Source of the DNA: Gemmatimonadota bacterium
Lineage (GTDB): Bacteria > Gemmatimonadota > Gemmatimonadetes > Longimicrobiales > Gaopeijiaceae
Length of the DNA stretch: 11,636 nucleotides
Direction: 5' to 3'
NCBI GenBank assembly: GCA_015492755.1
Contig: WGEM01000161.1
Coordinates: 1-11,636 of the forward strand
Part shown: positions 1 to 6,748 of the stretch, piece by piece
How the letters are laid out: each line of letters begins with the position of its first letter
Position numbering within the stretch: the stretch's first letter is position 1
The notes under the pieces: model-generated
What the model was told of the DNA's origin: nothing
Databases searched by the model: none
Seen by the model: only the letters and a program-made list of their open reading frames with translations
Position numbers and translations under genes: made by a program

Positions 1-564
1 CACCAGCTCCTTCCCGGTGCCCGACTCCCCGTAGATCATCACCGTGGACTCGCTGGGCGCCACACGCGAGATCCAGCGGAACACCTCGTGCATGGGGGGA
101 GACTCCCCCACCATCTCTCCGTACCGCGCCTGCGTCTCCTCGCGGAGCGCCAGGTTCTCCACCCGCAGCGCCACGTTCTCACGGCGCAGCCGCTCCCGCT
201 CCGCCCGTTCCCGTAGAAGTCGGTCCACCTTCACGCCGAACTCCTCGGAGGAGAAGGGCTTCGTGATGAAGTCCGCGGCGCCCAGCTTCATGGCCTCCAC
301 CACCCGCTCGATGGTGCCGTGCGCCGAGATCACCATGACGTCGGTCTCGGGCGTGCGCTCCTTCACCCGCTTCAGGACCTCGATGCCGTCCATGTGGGCC
401 ATTTTGAGATCCGTGATCACCAGGTCCGCGCCCTCCTCCGCCAGGAGCTCCAGACCGCGGGCGCCACTTTCGGCGGAGCGCGTCCTGTGCCCCCTCCTGC
501 GGAGGAGCAACTCCAGGCCCTCGCGGACGGAGTCGTGGTCGTCGATGATGAGGATCTCGGCCAT
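1..564 (-). CDS. NtrC-family sigma-54-dependent response regulator (partial, C-terminal part cut by window edge)
   Basis: The 188 visible residues form a receiver domain followed by the start of an AAA+ sigma-54 activator domain. Seen in the receiver domain: the acidic pair in ILIIDDHD (D8, D9), the probable phosphoacceptor D52 in VITDLKM, S80 in VISAHG and K102 in ITKPF. A charged, probably coiled-coil linker spans about 115-145. The Walker A motif GESGTGKE (179-186) lies just before the window edge. The family works as a dimer or hexamer that hydrolyses ATP to open sigma-54 promoters when its receiver is phosphorylated. The DNA-binding HTH domain, if present, is outside the window. The ATG at 564 follows the kinase stop by 5 nt, with AGGAC just upstream, so the two genes are surely co-transcribed and the kinase is the likely phosphodonor. 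The regulon cannot be read from this sequence. Confidence 0.93.
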   Translation of the reverse strand, partial: MAEILIIDDHDSVREGLELLLRRRGHRTRSAESGARGLELLAEEGADLVITDLKMAHMDGIEVLKRVKERTPETDVMVISAHGTIERVVEAMKLGAADFITKPFSSEEFGVKVDRLLRERAERERLRRENVALRVENLALREETQARYGEMVGESPPMHEVFRWISRVAPSESTVMIYGESGTGKELV

Positions 565-569
565 GTCCT

Positions 570-2000
570 TCAGGGACTTGTACTTACGGTGTCAGGCGGA
601 TCGTCGAGGCTACCGAAATATACGCGGAACTCCGCACCCCTCCCACCATCTGTTTCCTCCGCATCCGCAAGCTCCACGCGCCCTCCGTGCGCCTCCACGA
701 TCTTGCGAACGATGGCCAGACCCAGCCCCGCTCCCTGCTGTTTGTCCGTCACGAAAGGTTCGAAGATCCGGTCCCGGAGTTCGGGACTCACCCCGGGGCC
801 GTCGTCCGACACCCGGATACAGACCTCTCCCCGGTGGAGGCTCGCCTCGAGACACACCCGCCGGGCCACCTGCGCCGCGTTCCGGAGCAGGTTCAGCGTT
901 ACCCGCTTCAGGTGTTCCTCGCCCACCCGCGCCATGAGGGGCTCATCCGGAAGGCTCACGTCCAGGACGCCCCCCTTCTCCTCCAGCTCCGCCGCGGCGA
1001 GCTCGGCGGCCTCCCTCAACGGACCCCGCACGTCGGCCACCTCACGGGAGCGGGGCAGGGGGCGGGCGAAGGTGAGGAAGTCACTGATGATCTCGTTGAG
1101 TGCCGCCACCTCCTCGCGGATCCGGCGGAGAAGGCGGGCGCGCTCCTCCGGATCTTCCGCCGCTTCCGCCGCCGAGGCGAAGAGCTCCAGCCCACCCAGG
1201 GGATTGCGGATCTCATGCGCCACCTGAGCCAGCATGAGCCGGAGCTGTTCGTCCCGCTCCAGGATCCCCTGTCGCATCCGCTCCATCGCCCGGGAGAGTC
1301 TCCCCACCTCCTCCCCGGGTTCCTCCGCCACCTCCTCTTCCAGGTGCCCCCGCTGGATCCGTAGCGCCACGCGGCTGAGGCGCTCCAGCGGGCGCACGAC
1401 GCCGGTGGCCATGAGGCCGGCGAGGATGGCTGCGAGGAGCGCCGCCACCACCGCGCCCAGGATCATGTTGCGCCGGAGCTCATCCAGCCGCAGCAGGTAG
1501 TCCGCGGGCATCAGCACCGCCAGGACCGTCTCTCCGTCTTCCAGCGCCGCGAACCCCCACTTGTAGAAGCGCCCGTCACTTCCCACGAACGCGTCGCTGG
1601 AGGAGTAGCCGATGCGCCGCGCCTCCTCCAGTTGCGGCCGGTGAAGGTCGAACTGGGGGAGCGGCGTACCGATGGGGATGGAATCCGCGGGGAAGCTGGT
1701 GACCAACGCGGTATTGTCGGGGCTCAGGATGTACGCCTCGCGAACCACGAAGAGCAGCTCGCGGAGCCTGTAGTGCGTGCTGGTCCAGGCGGAAGACGAC
1801 TCGAGCCCGGGCTGCAATCCCGCCACCAGAGACGCCTGAAGACCCGTGGCGGCGGCGGCTCGCGCCACCCAGGCCGCCTTCTCGTCCAGCTCAGCCTCCA
1901 GCGCGTCCGCGGCGAAACGCCACGCGAGGTACGCGCCGGCGGCGGTGAGGAGCACCACGAAGGTGGTGAAGGCGAGGACGAAGCGTCGGCGAAGGGACAC
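570..2000 (-). CDS. membrane sensor histidine kinase with HAMP domain, partner of the adjacent NtrC-type regulator
   Basis: The 476-residue protein has TM1 at about 7-28, an extracytoplasmic sensor region at about 29-177 and TM2 at about 179-201, followed by a HAMP linker at about 200-250. The DHp helix carries the phosphoacceptor H262 in [11 protein letters not shown]. The ATPase domain has the N box NLLRNAAQ (N374), the G1 box DDGPG (399-403), the F box FEPFVT and the G2 box GAGLGLAIV (423-431). All boxes are intact, so autophosphorylation is expected. The sensor region resembles no domain I can name with certainty; its length fits a dCache- or PAS-like fold. The GTG start lies 3 nt after the stop of the lipoprotein gene and the stop lies 5 nt before the regulator start, so the three genes form one tight operon. 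The signal sensed is unknown. Confidence 0.93.
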   Translation of the reverse strand: MSLRRRFVLAFTTFVVLLTAAGAYLAWRFAADALEAELDEKAAWVARAAAATGLQASLVAGLQPGLESSSAWTSTHYRLRELLFVVREAYILSPDNTALVTSFPADSIPIGTPLPQFDLHRPQLEEARRIGYSSSDAFVGSDGRFYKWGFAALEDGETVLAVLMPADYLLRLDELRRNMILGAVVAALLAAILAGLMATGVVRPLERLSRVALRIQRGHLEEEVAEEPGEEVGRLSRAMERMRQGILERDEQLRLMLAQVAHEIRNPLGGLELFASAAEAAEDPEERARLLRRIREEVAALNEIISDFLTFARPLPRSREVADVRGPLREAAELAAAELEEKGGVLDVSLPDEPLMARVGEEHLKRVTLNLLRNAAQVARRVCLEASLHRGEVCIRVSDDGPGVSPELRDRIFEPFVTDKQQGAGLGLAIVRKIVEAHGGRVELADAEETDGGRGAEFRVYFGSLDDPPDTVSTSP

Positions 2001-2003
2001 GCG

Positions 2004-2963
2004 TCAGCCGCCGCAGGGCACGAGTTCCACCGCCAGGTCGGCGAACCGTACCGGCTCGCGGATCCGGGGTGAGACGATGACATGGTACGGGTAGTGGCTG
2101 CGGGCGATGGGTGAGCAGAAATCCCCGGGGATTCGCTCCACCATGTGAATGATGCTCCCGTCGCCCACCTCCAGGACCCTCCGGATCTCCACCGAGTCAC
2201 CCGCTTCCGACCGCTCACCCACGCCGGCGACGATCACGACTTCCTCGTCGAAATCCACCTCGGGTGGTGTGGCGCTCCCCGAGTGCTCGGCCCAGAACGC
2301 AGTCCAGGTGTCCTGCCCGGTGATCACGAAGGGGGCGGACGGGCGGACGGGGGTGTCCTCCCCCCGCGCCAGCGTCCCGAAGGGCACGCTGCCGTGGTAC
2401 GCGGAGAGGAAATCCGCACCCACCGTGGCGTCTCTGGCCTGTTGGGTCGCCACCACCAGTCGCGAAGCATTCTCGTCGGGTCCCGCCCCGAAGGGCGTGA
2501 TGTCCGAGAGTGTGCCGTCGGCGCACTGCGTCCAGACGAAGGTCCGGTTCGAAGGCTCGTCGTACACCCTGAACTGGATGCGTGTACGCACCGGGCCGCA
2601 GTCGGCTTCGGTACCCTGCTCCAGTTCGTCGATGAAGAGCTCCAGGCCCGCCACCTCGTTAATCCGCACGATGAGCGAGGCGTACTCGGATGCGAAGGGG
2701 GAGGGGTCTCCCACGCTGCTCCACACCGTCTCGTCGCCCACCAGGCCCCTGTAGGAGATCTCTTCGTGCACACTCCATGCGCCGGAGGACTTCCAGCGCA
2801 GCGTCTGCGTCAGGAACCCGGCGCCCAGGCGGAGCGGGGTCTCAAGGCGCACGGTGATCTCTCCGAGCTGCCCGATCCGGAGCGTGCCCGGTCCCACCCC
2901 GCCACCGTCTCCGCACGCTGCAGGAACGAGGCTCAGAAGCGCCAGCCAGAGCCCGGCCCGCAC
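2004..2963 (-). CDS. putative lipoprotein with PrcB-like C-terminal region
   Basis: From the GTG at 2963 the protein has 319 residues and begins with a short hydrophobic signal (R2, then GLWLALLSLVPAAC), with C17 as probable lipidated cysteine. The -3 residue is proline, so the lipobox is not ideal. Residues about 205-319 contain a pattern typical of PrcB C-terminal (PF14343-like) domains: WTAFWAEH, VDFDEEVVIVAGVGERSEAGDSV and a late YPYHVIVSPR strand. This assignment rests on pattern recall, not a search. Four further cysteines (C122, C147, C283, C317) could form disulfides in the periplasm. I do not recognise the N-terminal half. Another in-frame GTG at 3032 would give 342 residues with a longer arginine-rich N-region; neither start has a well-spaced Shine-Dalgarno. 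The gene heads the kinase-regulator operon, so an accessory role in signal perception is possible but inferred only from position. Confidence 0.75.
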   Translation of the reverse strand: MRAGLWLALLSLVPAACGDGGGVGPGTLRIGQLGEITVRLETPLRLGAGFLTQTLRWKSSGAWSVHEEISYRGLVGDETVWSSVGDPSPFASEYASLIVRINEVAGLELFIDELEQGTEADCGPVRTRIQFRVYDEPSNRTFVWTQCADGTLSDITPFGAGPDENASRLVVATQQARDATVGADFLSAYHGSVPFGTLARGEDTPVRPSAPFVITGQDTWTAFWAEHSGSATPPEVDFDEEVVIVAGVGERSEAGDSVEIRRVLEVGDGSIIHMVERIPGDFCSPIARSHYPYHVIVSPRIREPVRFADLAVELVPCGG

Positions 2964-3050
2964 ACCACTGCGGGCCCGGGTCCTCCCGGCGCCGTCTCGC
3001 GCGGGCTCTGCCCCTTGCACCGGCGTCCTCACGCGGTCACTGTCCCGGCC
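2964..3050. promoter_or_regulatory. divergent intergenic region between the lipoprotein operon and pyrE
   Basis: This short region separates two outward-reading genes, so it should hold promoters for both. No convincing -35/-10 pair is visible for either direction and there is no strong Shine-Dalgarno in front of pyrE, which may therefore have a short or absent leader. If the lipoprotein gene starts at 3032, the region shrinks to 18 nt and at least one of the promoters must lie inside the other gene. Confidence 0.35.
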
Positions 3051-3602
3051 ATGGATCCTCGCACCCGTCTGAAAGCCTTGCTGGTGGAGCGCTCGTTGCA
3101 GCTTGGCGATTTTACCCTGGCCAGTGGCGCCCGTTCGCACTACTACATCGACGCGCGCAGGACCACCATGTCCGCTGAAGGACAGATGCTGGTGGGGCTC
3201 GTCGCGTTCGAAGCCATCGAGGCCTCCGGCCTCACGCCCACCCACGTGGGCGGACTCACCATGGGCGCCGATCCCATCGCGTACGCGGTGGCGCACCGGA
3301 GCTTCCTGGAGGGGCGCCCCATCGACGCCTTCTCCATTCGAAAGAAAGCGAAGGAGCACGGCACGGGCCAGCGCGTGGAAGGAGGCGTGGAGGCCGGCGC
3401 GCGGTGCCTGGTGGTGGAGGACTCCATGACGACGGGTTCCAGTGCGCTGGAAGCCGTCCACGCCCTGCGCGATCACGGAGCGCTTCCCGTGGGCGTCCTT
3501 ACGCTGGTGGACCGGTCCACCGACGCCGCGTCGCGTTTCGAAGCGGAGGGACTCCCCCTCCTCCGGATCTTTCGGGTGCAGGAGTTGCTGGCAGGTCGCT
3601 GA
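3051..3602 (+). CDS. pyrE: orotate phosphoribosyltransferase
   Basis: The 183-residue enzyme joins orotate to PRPP to give orotidine 5'-monophosphate, the penultimate step of UMP synthesis, in the cytoplasm as a dimer. Seen: YYIDARR (31-37) near the orotate/PRPP site, the basic flexible-loop segment RKKAKEHG (97-104) that reaches into the partner active site, and the PRPP-binding signature VVEDSMTTGSS (121-131). The length is at the short end for the family, with nothing missing from the core. The ATG is chosen because the family N-terminus (short helix, then LLVERSLQLGDFTLASG) begins right after it; no clear ribosome binding site precedes it. The gene is flanked by a divergent lipoprotein gene and a convergent dnaN with only 15 nt between stops, so it is probably monocistronic. 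No other pyrimidine gene is nearby. Confidence 0.95.
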   Translation: MDPRTRLKALLVERSLQLGDFTLASGARSHYYIDARRTTMSAEGQMLVGLVAFEAIEASGLTPTHVGGLTMGADPIAYAVAHRSFLEGRPIDAFSIRKKAKEHGTGQRVEGGVEAGARCLVVEDSMTTGSSALEAVHALRDHGALPVGVLTLVDRSTDAASRFEAEGLPLLRIFRVQELLAGR

Positions 3603-3617
3603 CCCCCGACGCCCCGC

Positions 3618-4724
3618 TCAATCCAGGAGCCGGAGCGGCATGACCAGGCACAGGTAGTCGGGCGCGTCGTCACCCACCGGCTCGATGGTGGCCGCCCGCT
3701 CCGGCGCCTTGAAGGTCACCTTCACCTCCTCCGTGGGCATGTACCGCAGGACTTCCAGGAGATAGTTGGCGTTGAAGCCGATCTCCAGCTCGTCGCCCTC
3801 GTAGTCGATCTCCAGCTCGTCGTGGCCCTCGCCCAGGTCCGGAGTGAGCACGTTCAGGTGGACTCTGCCCGGCTCGAACTTGAGGCGGATCCGGTGCGTC
3901 TGGTCCGAGGCCACCACCGCCATCCGACGGGCCGCCGACTCGAAGTTCTTCTTGTCGACGATGGCCACCTTGTCGTTGTCCCGCGGAATGACCTGCTCGT
4001 AGTTCGGGTAGGTCCCGTCGATGAGACGTGTGTAGACCTCCGTCCGCTCGGCGCGGAACCCCAGGTGATTCCCACTCCGGGCTACCGAAATGCTGTCCTC
4101 ACCATCGAAGAGCCGCTGAACCTGCTGGAGCGCCGCAGGGGGGACGATGAAGTCCGCCGACGGCGCGCCGCTGGAATCCGCCGGCACCGCCATCCGCGCC
4201 AGGCGGTGGCCGTTGGTGGCCACCATCCGCATGGAGCCATCCCGGAGTTCCCACAGCACACCGTTGAGGATGGGCCGGCTCTCCTCGGTGGAGACGGCAA
4301 ACGCCGTATGGTGAATCAGCCGGCTCACGTCTCCGCCCGTCACCGACCAGCTCTCGGCGAAGTCCACGGCCGGGAGGGTGGGGAACTCCTCCGCCGGCAG
4401 GCCGTTCAGCTTGAAGTGGCTGCGGCCGCACCGGAGTTCGATCTGCTCACCCTTGGTGGCGATCTCCACAGGCTGGTCGGGCAACTCCCGTGTGATCTCC
4501 TGGAGCTTCTTTCCCGGTGCGGTGAGGCTCCCCGTCTCCTTCACGTCCGCCGGCACGCCCACGCGCACCGCAACGTCCAGATCGGTCCCGCTCATCCACA
4601 CGCCATCGTCCCGCGCCTCGAAGAGGATGTTCGAGAGCACCGGGAGGGTGGTCTTGGACGGAATGCTCGCAGAGACGGCTGCGAGGCCGCTGTGAAGGTT
4701 CTGCCGCGTGATGGTGAAGTTCAT
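3618..4724 (-). CDS. dnaN: DNA polymerase III subunit beta (sliding clamp)
   Basis: The 368-residue clamp, a ring-shaped dimer that tethers the polymerase to DNA, has normal family length and three repeated domains. Seen: TLPVLSNIL (26-34) in domain 1, RPILNGVL (150-157) and NGHRLA in domain 2, DGTYPNYEQVIP (236-247) leading to domain 3, and the C-terminal VMPLRL (361-366) that helps form the pocket binding polymerase and repair partners. The ATG at 4724 is preceded by AGGAG with a 10-nt spacer, and MNFTITRQNL matches the family N-terminus; a longer open frame to 4979 reaches into the origin region and is not coding. The order dnaA-dnaN is conserved, but recF does not follow; pyrE converges instead with only 15 nt between stops and no room for a normal terminator. 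Confidence 0.97.
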   Translation of the reverse strand: MNFTITRQNLHSGLAAVSASIPSKTTLPVLSNILFEARDDGVWMSGTDLDVAVRVGVPADVKETGSLTAPGKKLQEITRELPDQPVEIATKGEQIELRCGRSHFKLNGLPAEEFPTLPAVDFAESWSVTGGDVSRLIHHTAFAVSTEESRPILNGVLWELRDGSMRMVATNGHRLARMAVPADSSGAPSADFIVPPAALQQVQRLFDGEDSISVARSGNHLGFRAERTEVYTRLIDGTYPNYEQVIPRDNDKVAIVDKKNFESAARRMAVVASDQTHRIRLKFEPGRVHLNVLTPDLGEGHDELEIDYEGDELEIGFNANYLLEVLRYMPTEEVKVTFKAPERAATIEPVGDDAPDYLCLVMPLRLLD

Positions 4725-4756
4725 CGAGCTTCGGCTCCTGTGACCGTTCCGGCCGG

Positions 4757-4806
4757 CGTTTTCGACATCCCTAGATTCTAGCCTTCTTTCCTTTAGAAAA
4801 ACATAG
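4757..4806. other. AT-rich duplex-unwinding candidate
   Basis: This is the most AT-rich stretch seen in a very GC-rich window, with TTTT, CTTCTTTCCTTTAG and AAAAA runs. It includes the perfect 11-nt palindrome CTAGATTCTAG (4771-4781). It lies right beside the trio element and upstream of the dnaN start, where strand opening would be expected. Part of it may also serve as a dnaN promoter or leader. Confidence 0.55.
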
Positions 4807-4808
4807 CC

Positions 4809-4836
4809 GTAGTAGGCAGTGTGGATCTGTGGATCC
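4809..4836 (-). promoter_or_regulatory. tandem DnaA boxes plus DnaA-trio-like element (basal unwinding element)
   Basis: Read on the minus strand, GGATCCACAGATCCACA (two boxes 8 nt apart, 4836-4820) is followed by the spacer CTGCC and then TACTAC (4814-4809), then GGC TAT and the AT-rich tract. From memory, the Bacillus subtilis unwinding region has the same order: two abutting boxes, a 5-nt GC-rich spacer, repeated TAC/TAT triplets, then AT-rich DNA. Here DnaA would load from the boxes onto the single strand and open the duplex toward dnaN. Confidence 0.6.
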
Positions 4837-5033
4837 GCCGCCGCATTCCCCGGCGGAAGGCCAACGGCCAGAGAGGCTTTCGGTGACCGATGGCGTTGTG
4901 GAGAGGCTGTCGAAAGGCGGGGCTCTTTCCACGGGCGGCGACGGGGAACCGCCCGCGGACGTGTCTTTCCACAGCTCATCCACCGTGCTCACACGCCACC
5001 TCGGGCCGGGTTCCGGGTGGGCGCCGGGCCCGG

Positions 5034-6434
5034 TCATGCCTCGGGATCGATCCCGCGCTCCATGTCTTCCTTCGTGGCTTCCACCAGGGCGCGGAACGCG
5101 GGATCGCGCTCCATCTCCTCCTCCACCTTTCGGATGGAGTGGATCACCGTCGAGTGGTCCCGGCCACCGAAGAGTTCGCCGATCCGTACCAGCGATGTAC
5201 CCAGTGTTTCCTTGATGAGGTACATGGCCACCTGCCGGGGCACCGTGACGTCCTTCGTGCGGCGCTTGGACGCCAGGGCCTCGGGACGGACTCGCCAGCG
5301 ACGCGCCACCACCTCGCGGATACGCTCCGGCGAGAGGACCGGCCCCCGGTCCCGCCCCCGACCGATGACGCTGCGCAGCGCCACCCGGGCCAGCTCCGGT
5401 GTGATCTCCTGGTGCGTGAGGGAGGAGTACGCCAGCAGCTTGATGACGGCGCCTTCCAGCTCGCGTACCGACGCGGTGCAGGCGTGGGCGATGAACTCGA
5501 TGACCTGGTCGTCCAGGACGAGGCCGTCATCCTGGGCCTTCTTCCGGAGAATTGCCACCCGGGTCTCGTAGTCGGGCGGTTTCACGTCCACCACCAGACC
5601 CCACTCGAAGCGGGAGACCAGCCGCTGCTCGAGACCGGGGATCTCCTTGGGTGGGCGATCACTGGTGAGGATGATCTGCTTCTGAGCGTCGTAGAGGGCG
5701 TTGAAGGTGTGGAAGAACTCCTCCTGGGTCCGCTCCTTCCCCTCCAGGAAGTGGATGTCGTCCACCAGGAGGAGGTCCATGGCACGATAGCGGCTGCGGA
5801 ACTGAGCCATGGTCCCCTGCTGAATGGACTCCACCAGCTCGTTGGTGAACTGCTCCGACGAGATGTAGCAGATGCGCGCGTGCGGTGTCCGACCCAGGAC
5901 CTCGTGGCCGATGGCGTGCATCAGGTGCGTCTTGCCGAGCCCCACGCCTCCGTAGAGGAAGAGCGGGTTGTACATGCGGGCGGGCTTGTCGGCCACCGCG
6001 CGCGCGGCGGCTGCCGCCAGCTGGTTCCCGGAGCCCACCACGAAACGCTCGAAGGTGTAGCGCTCGTTCAGATTCGGTCGAACCGCGGGCCCTCGCGGCG
6101 GGGCCGGAGGCGTCGCGTGGGTCGCCGCGGTGCCCGTCGACGAATCGTCCAGGTGGATGGAGGGCACCGGGATGGGGATGACCTCCTCGGAGCACGAGAC
6201 CCGGATGCGCATCGGCCGCCCCGTGAACCGGGTGGCGGCCGCTTCCAGAAGGGGGCGGAACTTGTCCTCCAGCCACTCGACGTGGAAGCGGGACTGAGCC
6301 TCCAGGTGGAGCTCCGTCTCCGTCAGTGCCACGGCGCGAGCGCCGGCGATCCACGTGAGGTACGAGTGTTCCGGAACGGAAGCCCGGGCGTGTTCCCGCA
6401 CGCGGTCCCAGAGTTCCCCCGCCGTCAGTTCCAT
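5034..6434 (-). CDS. dnaA: chromosomal replication initiator protein DnaA
   Basis: The 466-residue initiator binds DnaA boxes, oligomerises with ATP and opens the origin. Domain I is at about 1-80 and a short, low-complexity, Pro/Thr/Ala-rich domain II linker at about 95-120. The AAA+ domain III follows, with Walker A GGVGLGKTH (162-170), Walker B LLLVDD (221-226), sensor 1 IILTSDRPP (254-262) and sensor 2 RELEGAV (324-330). Domain IV carries the DNA-binding signature PRQVAMYL (399-406) and GGRDHSTVIHS (423-433). All key motifs are intact and the length is normal. The ATG at 6434 is preceded by AGGAC and matches the family N-terminus. It faces away from rpmH-rnpA and is followed by the oriC candidate and dnaN. 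It may repress itself through the DnaA box in its upstream region. Confidence 0.97.
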   Translation of the reverse strand: MELTAGELWDRVREHARASVPEHSYLTWIAGARAVALTETELHLEAQSRFHVEWLEDKFRPLLEAAATRFTGRPMRIRVSCSEEVIPIPVPSIHLDDSSTGTAATHATPPAPPRGPAVRPNLNERYTFERFVVGSGNQLAAAAARAVADKPARMYNPLFLYGGVGLGKTHLMHAIGHEVLGRTPHARICYISSEQFTNELVESIQQGTMAQFRSRYRAMDLLLVDDIHFLEGKERTQEEFFHTFNALYDAQKQIILTSDRPPKEIPGLEQRLVSRFEWGLVVDVKPPDYETRVAILRKKAQDDGLVLDDQVIEFIAHACTASVRELEGAVIKLLAYSSLTHQEITPELARVALRSVIGRGRDRGPVLSPERIREVVARRWRVRPEALASKRRTKDVTVPRQVAMYLIKETLGTSLVRIGELFGGRDHSTVIHSIRKVEEEMERDPAFRALVEATKEDMERGIDPEA

Positions 6435-6560
6435 CGCGCGTCCTGGCGGAAGCCCGGGCGGGCGGATGGGAGGTGGCGGCGGAAGGCGGGCATGGTCGTG
6501 TTCGGGCGTGGCTCGGGTGCTTTCGTCGAGGGACGTGTCCTGCCTGCGAACTCCAAAAAG

Positions 6561-6587
6561 CGGTGCCCCTCACGGTGGGGGGCGCCG
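6561..6587 (-). terminator. terminator-like hairpin in the dnaA leader
   Basis: On the minus strand, arms CGGCGCCCC and GGGGCACCG form 3 plus 5 Watson-Crick pairs around one A-C mismatch, with a loop of about nine bases, followed after one base by TTTTT. That looks like an intrinsic terminator or attenuator reading toward dnaA. It nearly touches the predicted dnaA start point, so if that promoter is right only part of the hairpin would be transcribed. On the plus strand the stem is longer through G-U pairs but has no T run. Confidence 0.3.
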
Positions 6588-6616
6588 AAGCTACCCAGCG
6601 AATGTGGAAAAGTCAA
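6588..6616 (-). promoter_or_regulatory. possible dnaA promoter
   Basis: On the minus strand a -35-like TTGACT (6616-6611, 5 of 6) and a weak -10-like TAGCTT (6593-6588, 3 of 6) are 17 nt apart. The leader to the dnaA ATG would be about 145 nt. The good -35 and exact spacing support it; the -10 is poor. Confidence 0.38.
6603..6611 (-). promoter_or_regulatory. DnaA box upstream of dnaA
   Basis: TTTTCCACA on the minus strand (TGTGGAAAA on plus) matches the DnaA box TTATCCACA at 8 of 9 and is the best single box in the window. It sits within the spacer of the predicted dnaA promoter, overlapping the last base of the -35, so bound DnaA would block transcription. Such autoregulation is known in other bacteria. 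Confidence 0.6.
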
Positions 6617-6685
6617 ACCCCCGCCCGAGGGGATGCACGGGGCGGAGAAAGGCCAGGTATGACGCGGGTTTTCGGCACCCAGGCG

Positions 6686-6715
6686 TTGACGGTGGGCAGA
6701 GCTGCGGGCTATCTT
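6686..6715 (+). promoter_or_regulatory. sigma-70-like promoter for the rpmH-rnpA operon
   Basis: TTGACG (6686-6691, 5 of 6) and TATCTT (6710-6715, 4 of 6) are separated by 18 nt. Transcription would start near 6722, about 23 nt before the rnpA ATG at 6745 and about 42 nt before the rpmH ATG at 6764. Both starts would thus be on the message. Confidence 0.55.
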
Positions 6716-6736
6716 TTCCAGCTCGTTTTGAAACGC

Positions 6737-6748
6737 ATGAACGCATGA
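6737..6748 (+). other. three-codon mini-ORF overlapping the rnpA start
   Basis: ATG AAC GCA TGA encodes Met-Asn-Ala. Its last four bases (ATGA) overlap the candidate rnpA ATG at 6745, and the sequence is part of a small tandem repeat (CGCATGAA twice). It could couple ribosomes to rnpA, or may be chance; no strong Shine-Dalgarno precedes it. Confidence 0.3.

Larger units (their letters stand above)
4757..4984. other. candidate chromosomal origin of replication (oriC) in the dnaA-dnaN gap
   Basis: The 309-bp space between dnaA and dnaN has no gene but holds several DnaA-box-like 9-mers. On the plus strand TGTGGATCT (4820-4828), TGTGGATCC (4828-4836) and TGTGGAGAG (4897-4905) each match TGTGGATAA at 7 of 9. 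In the opposite orientation CTTTCCACA (4965-4973) and TCATCCACC (4976-4984) match TTATCCACA at 7 of 9, and CTTTCCACG (4925-4933) at 6 of 9. An AT-rich stretch lies at the dnaN side. Boxes facing each other, an AT-rich flank and this gene context are the usual signs of a bacterial origin. None of the boxes is a perfect consensus. Confidence 0.72.
6435..6744. promoter_or_regulatory. divergent dnaA / rpmH-rnpA intergenic region
   Basis: About 310 bp without a gene I can support. It contains a DnaA box, a possible dnaA promoter and a terminator-like hairpin on the minus strand, a sigma-70-like promoter on the plus strand and a three-codon ORF, each listed separately. The stretch next to dnaA (6435-6550) is GC-rich and shows nothing beyond the dnaA ribosome binding site. 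Several frames are open across it, as expected at this GC content, but none resembles a protein. Confidence 0.6.

Noticed and set aside
2964..3476. Upstream extension of the lipoprotein frame across pyrE
   Set aside because: The added residues are antisense to pyrE and would bury the signal peptide inside the protein; the start is placed at 2963 or at most 3032.
4725..4979. Extended dnaN start at 4979
   Set aside because: The extra residues cross the origin-like sequence, and the family N-terminus and AGGAG site both fit the ATG at 4724.
4890..6662. 590-codon open frame on the plus strand across dnaA
   Set aside because: It is the antisense shadow of dnaA and the neighbouring intergenic DNA, with no protein-like motifs.
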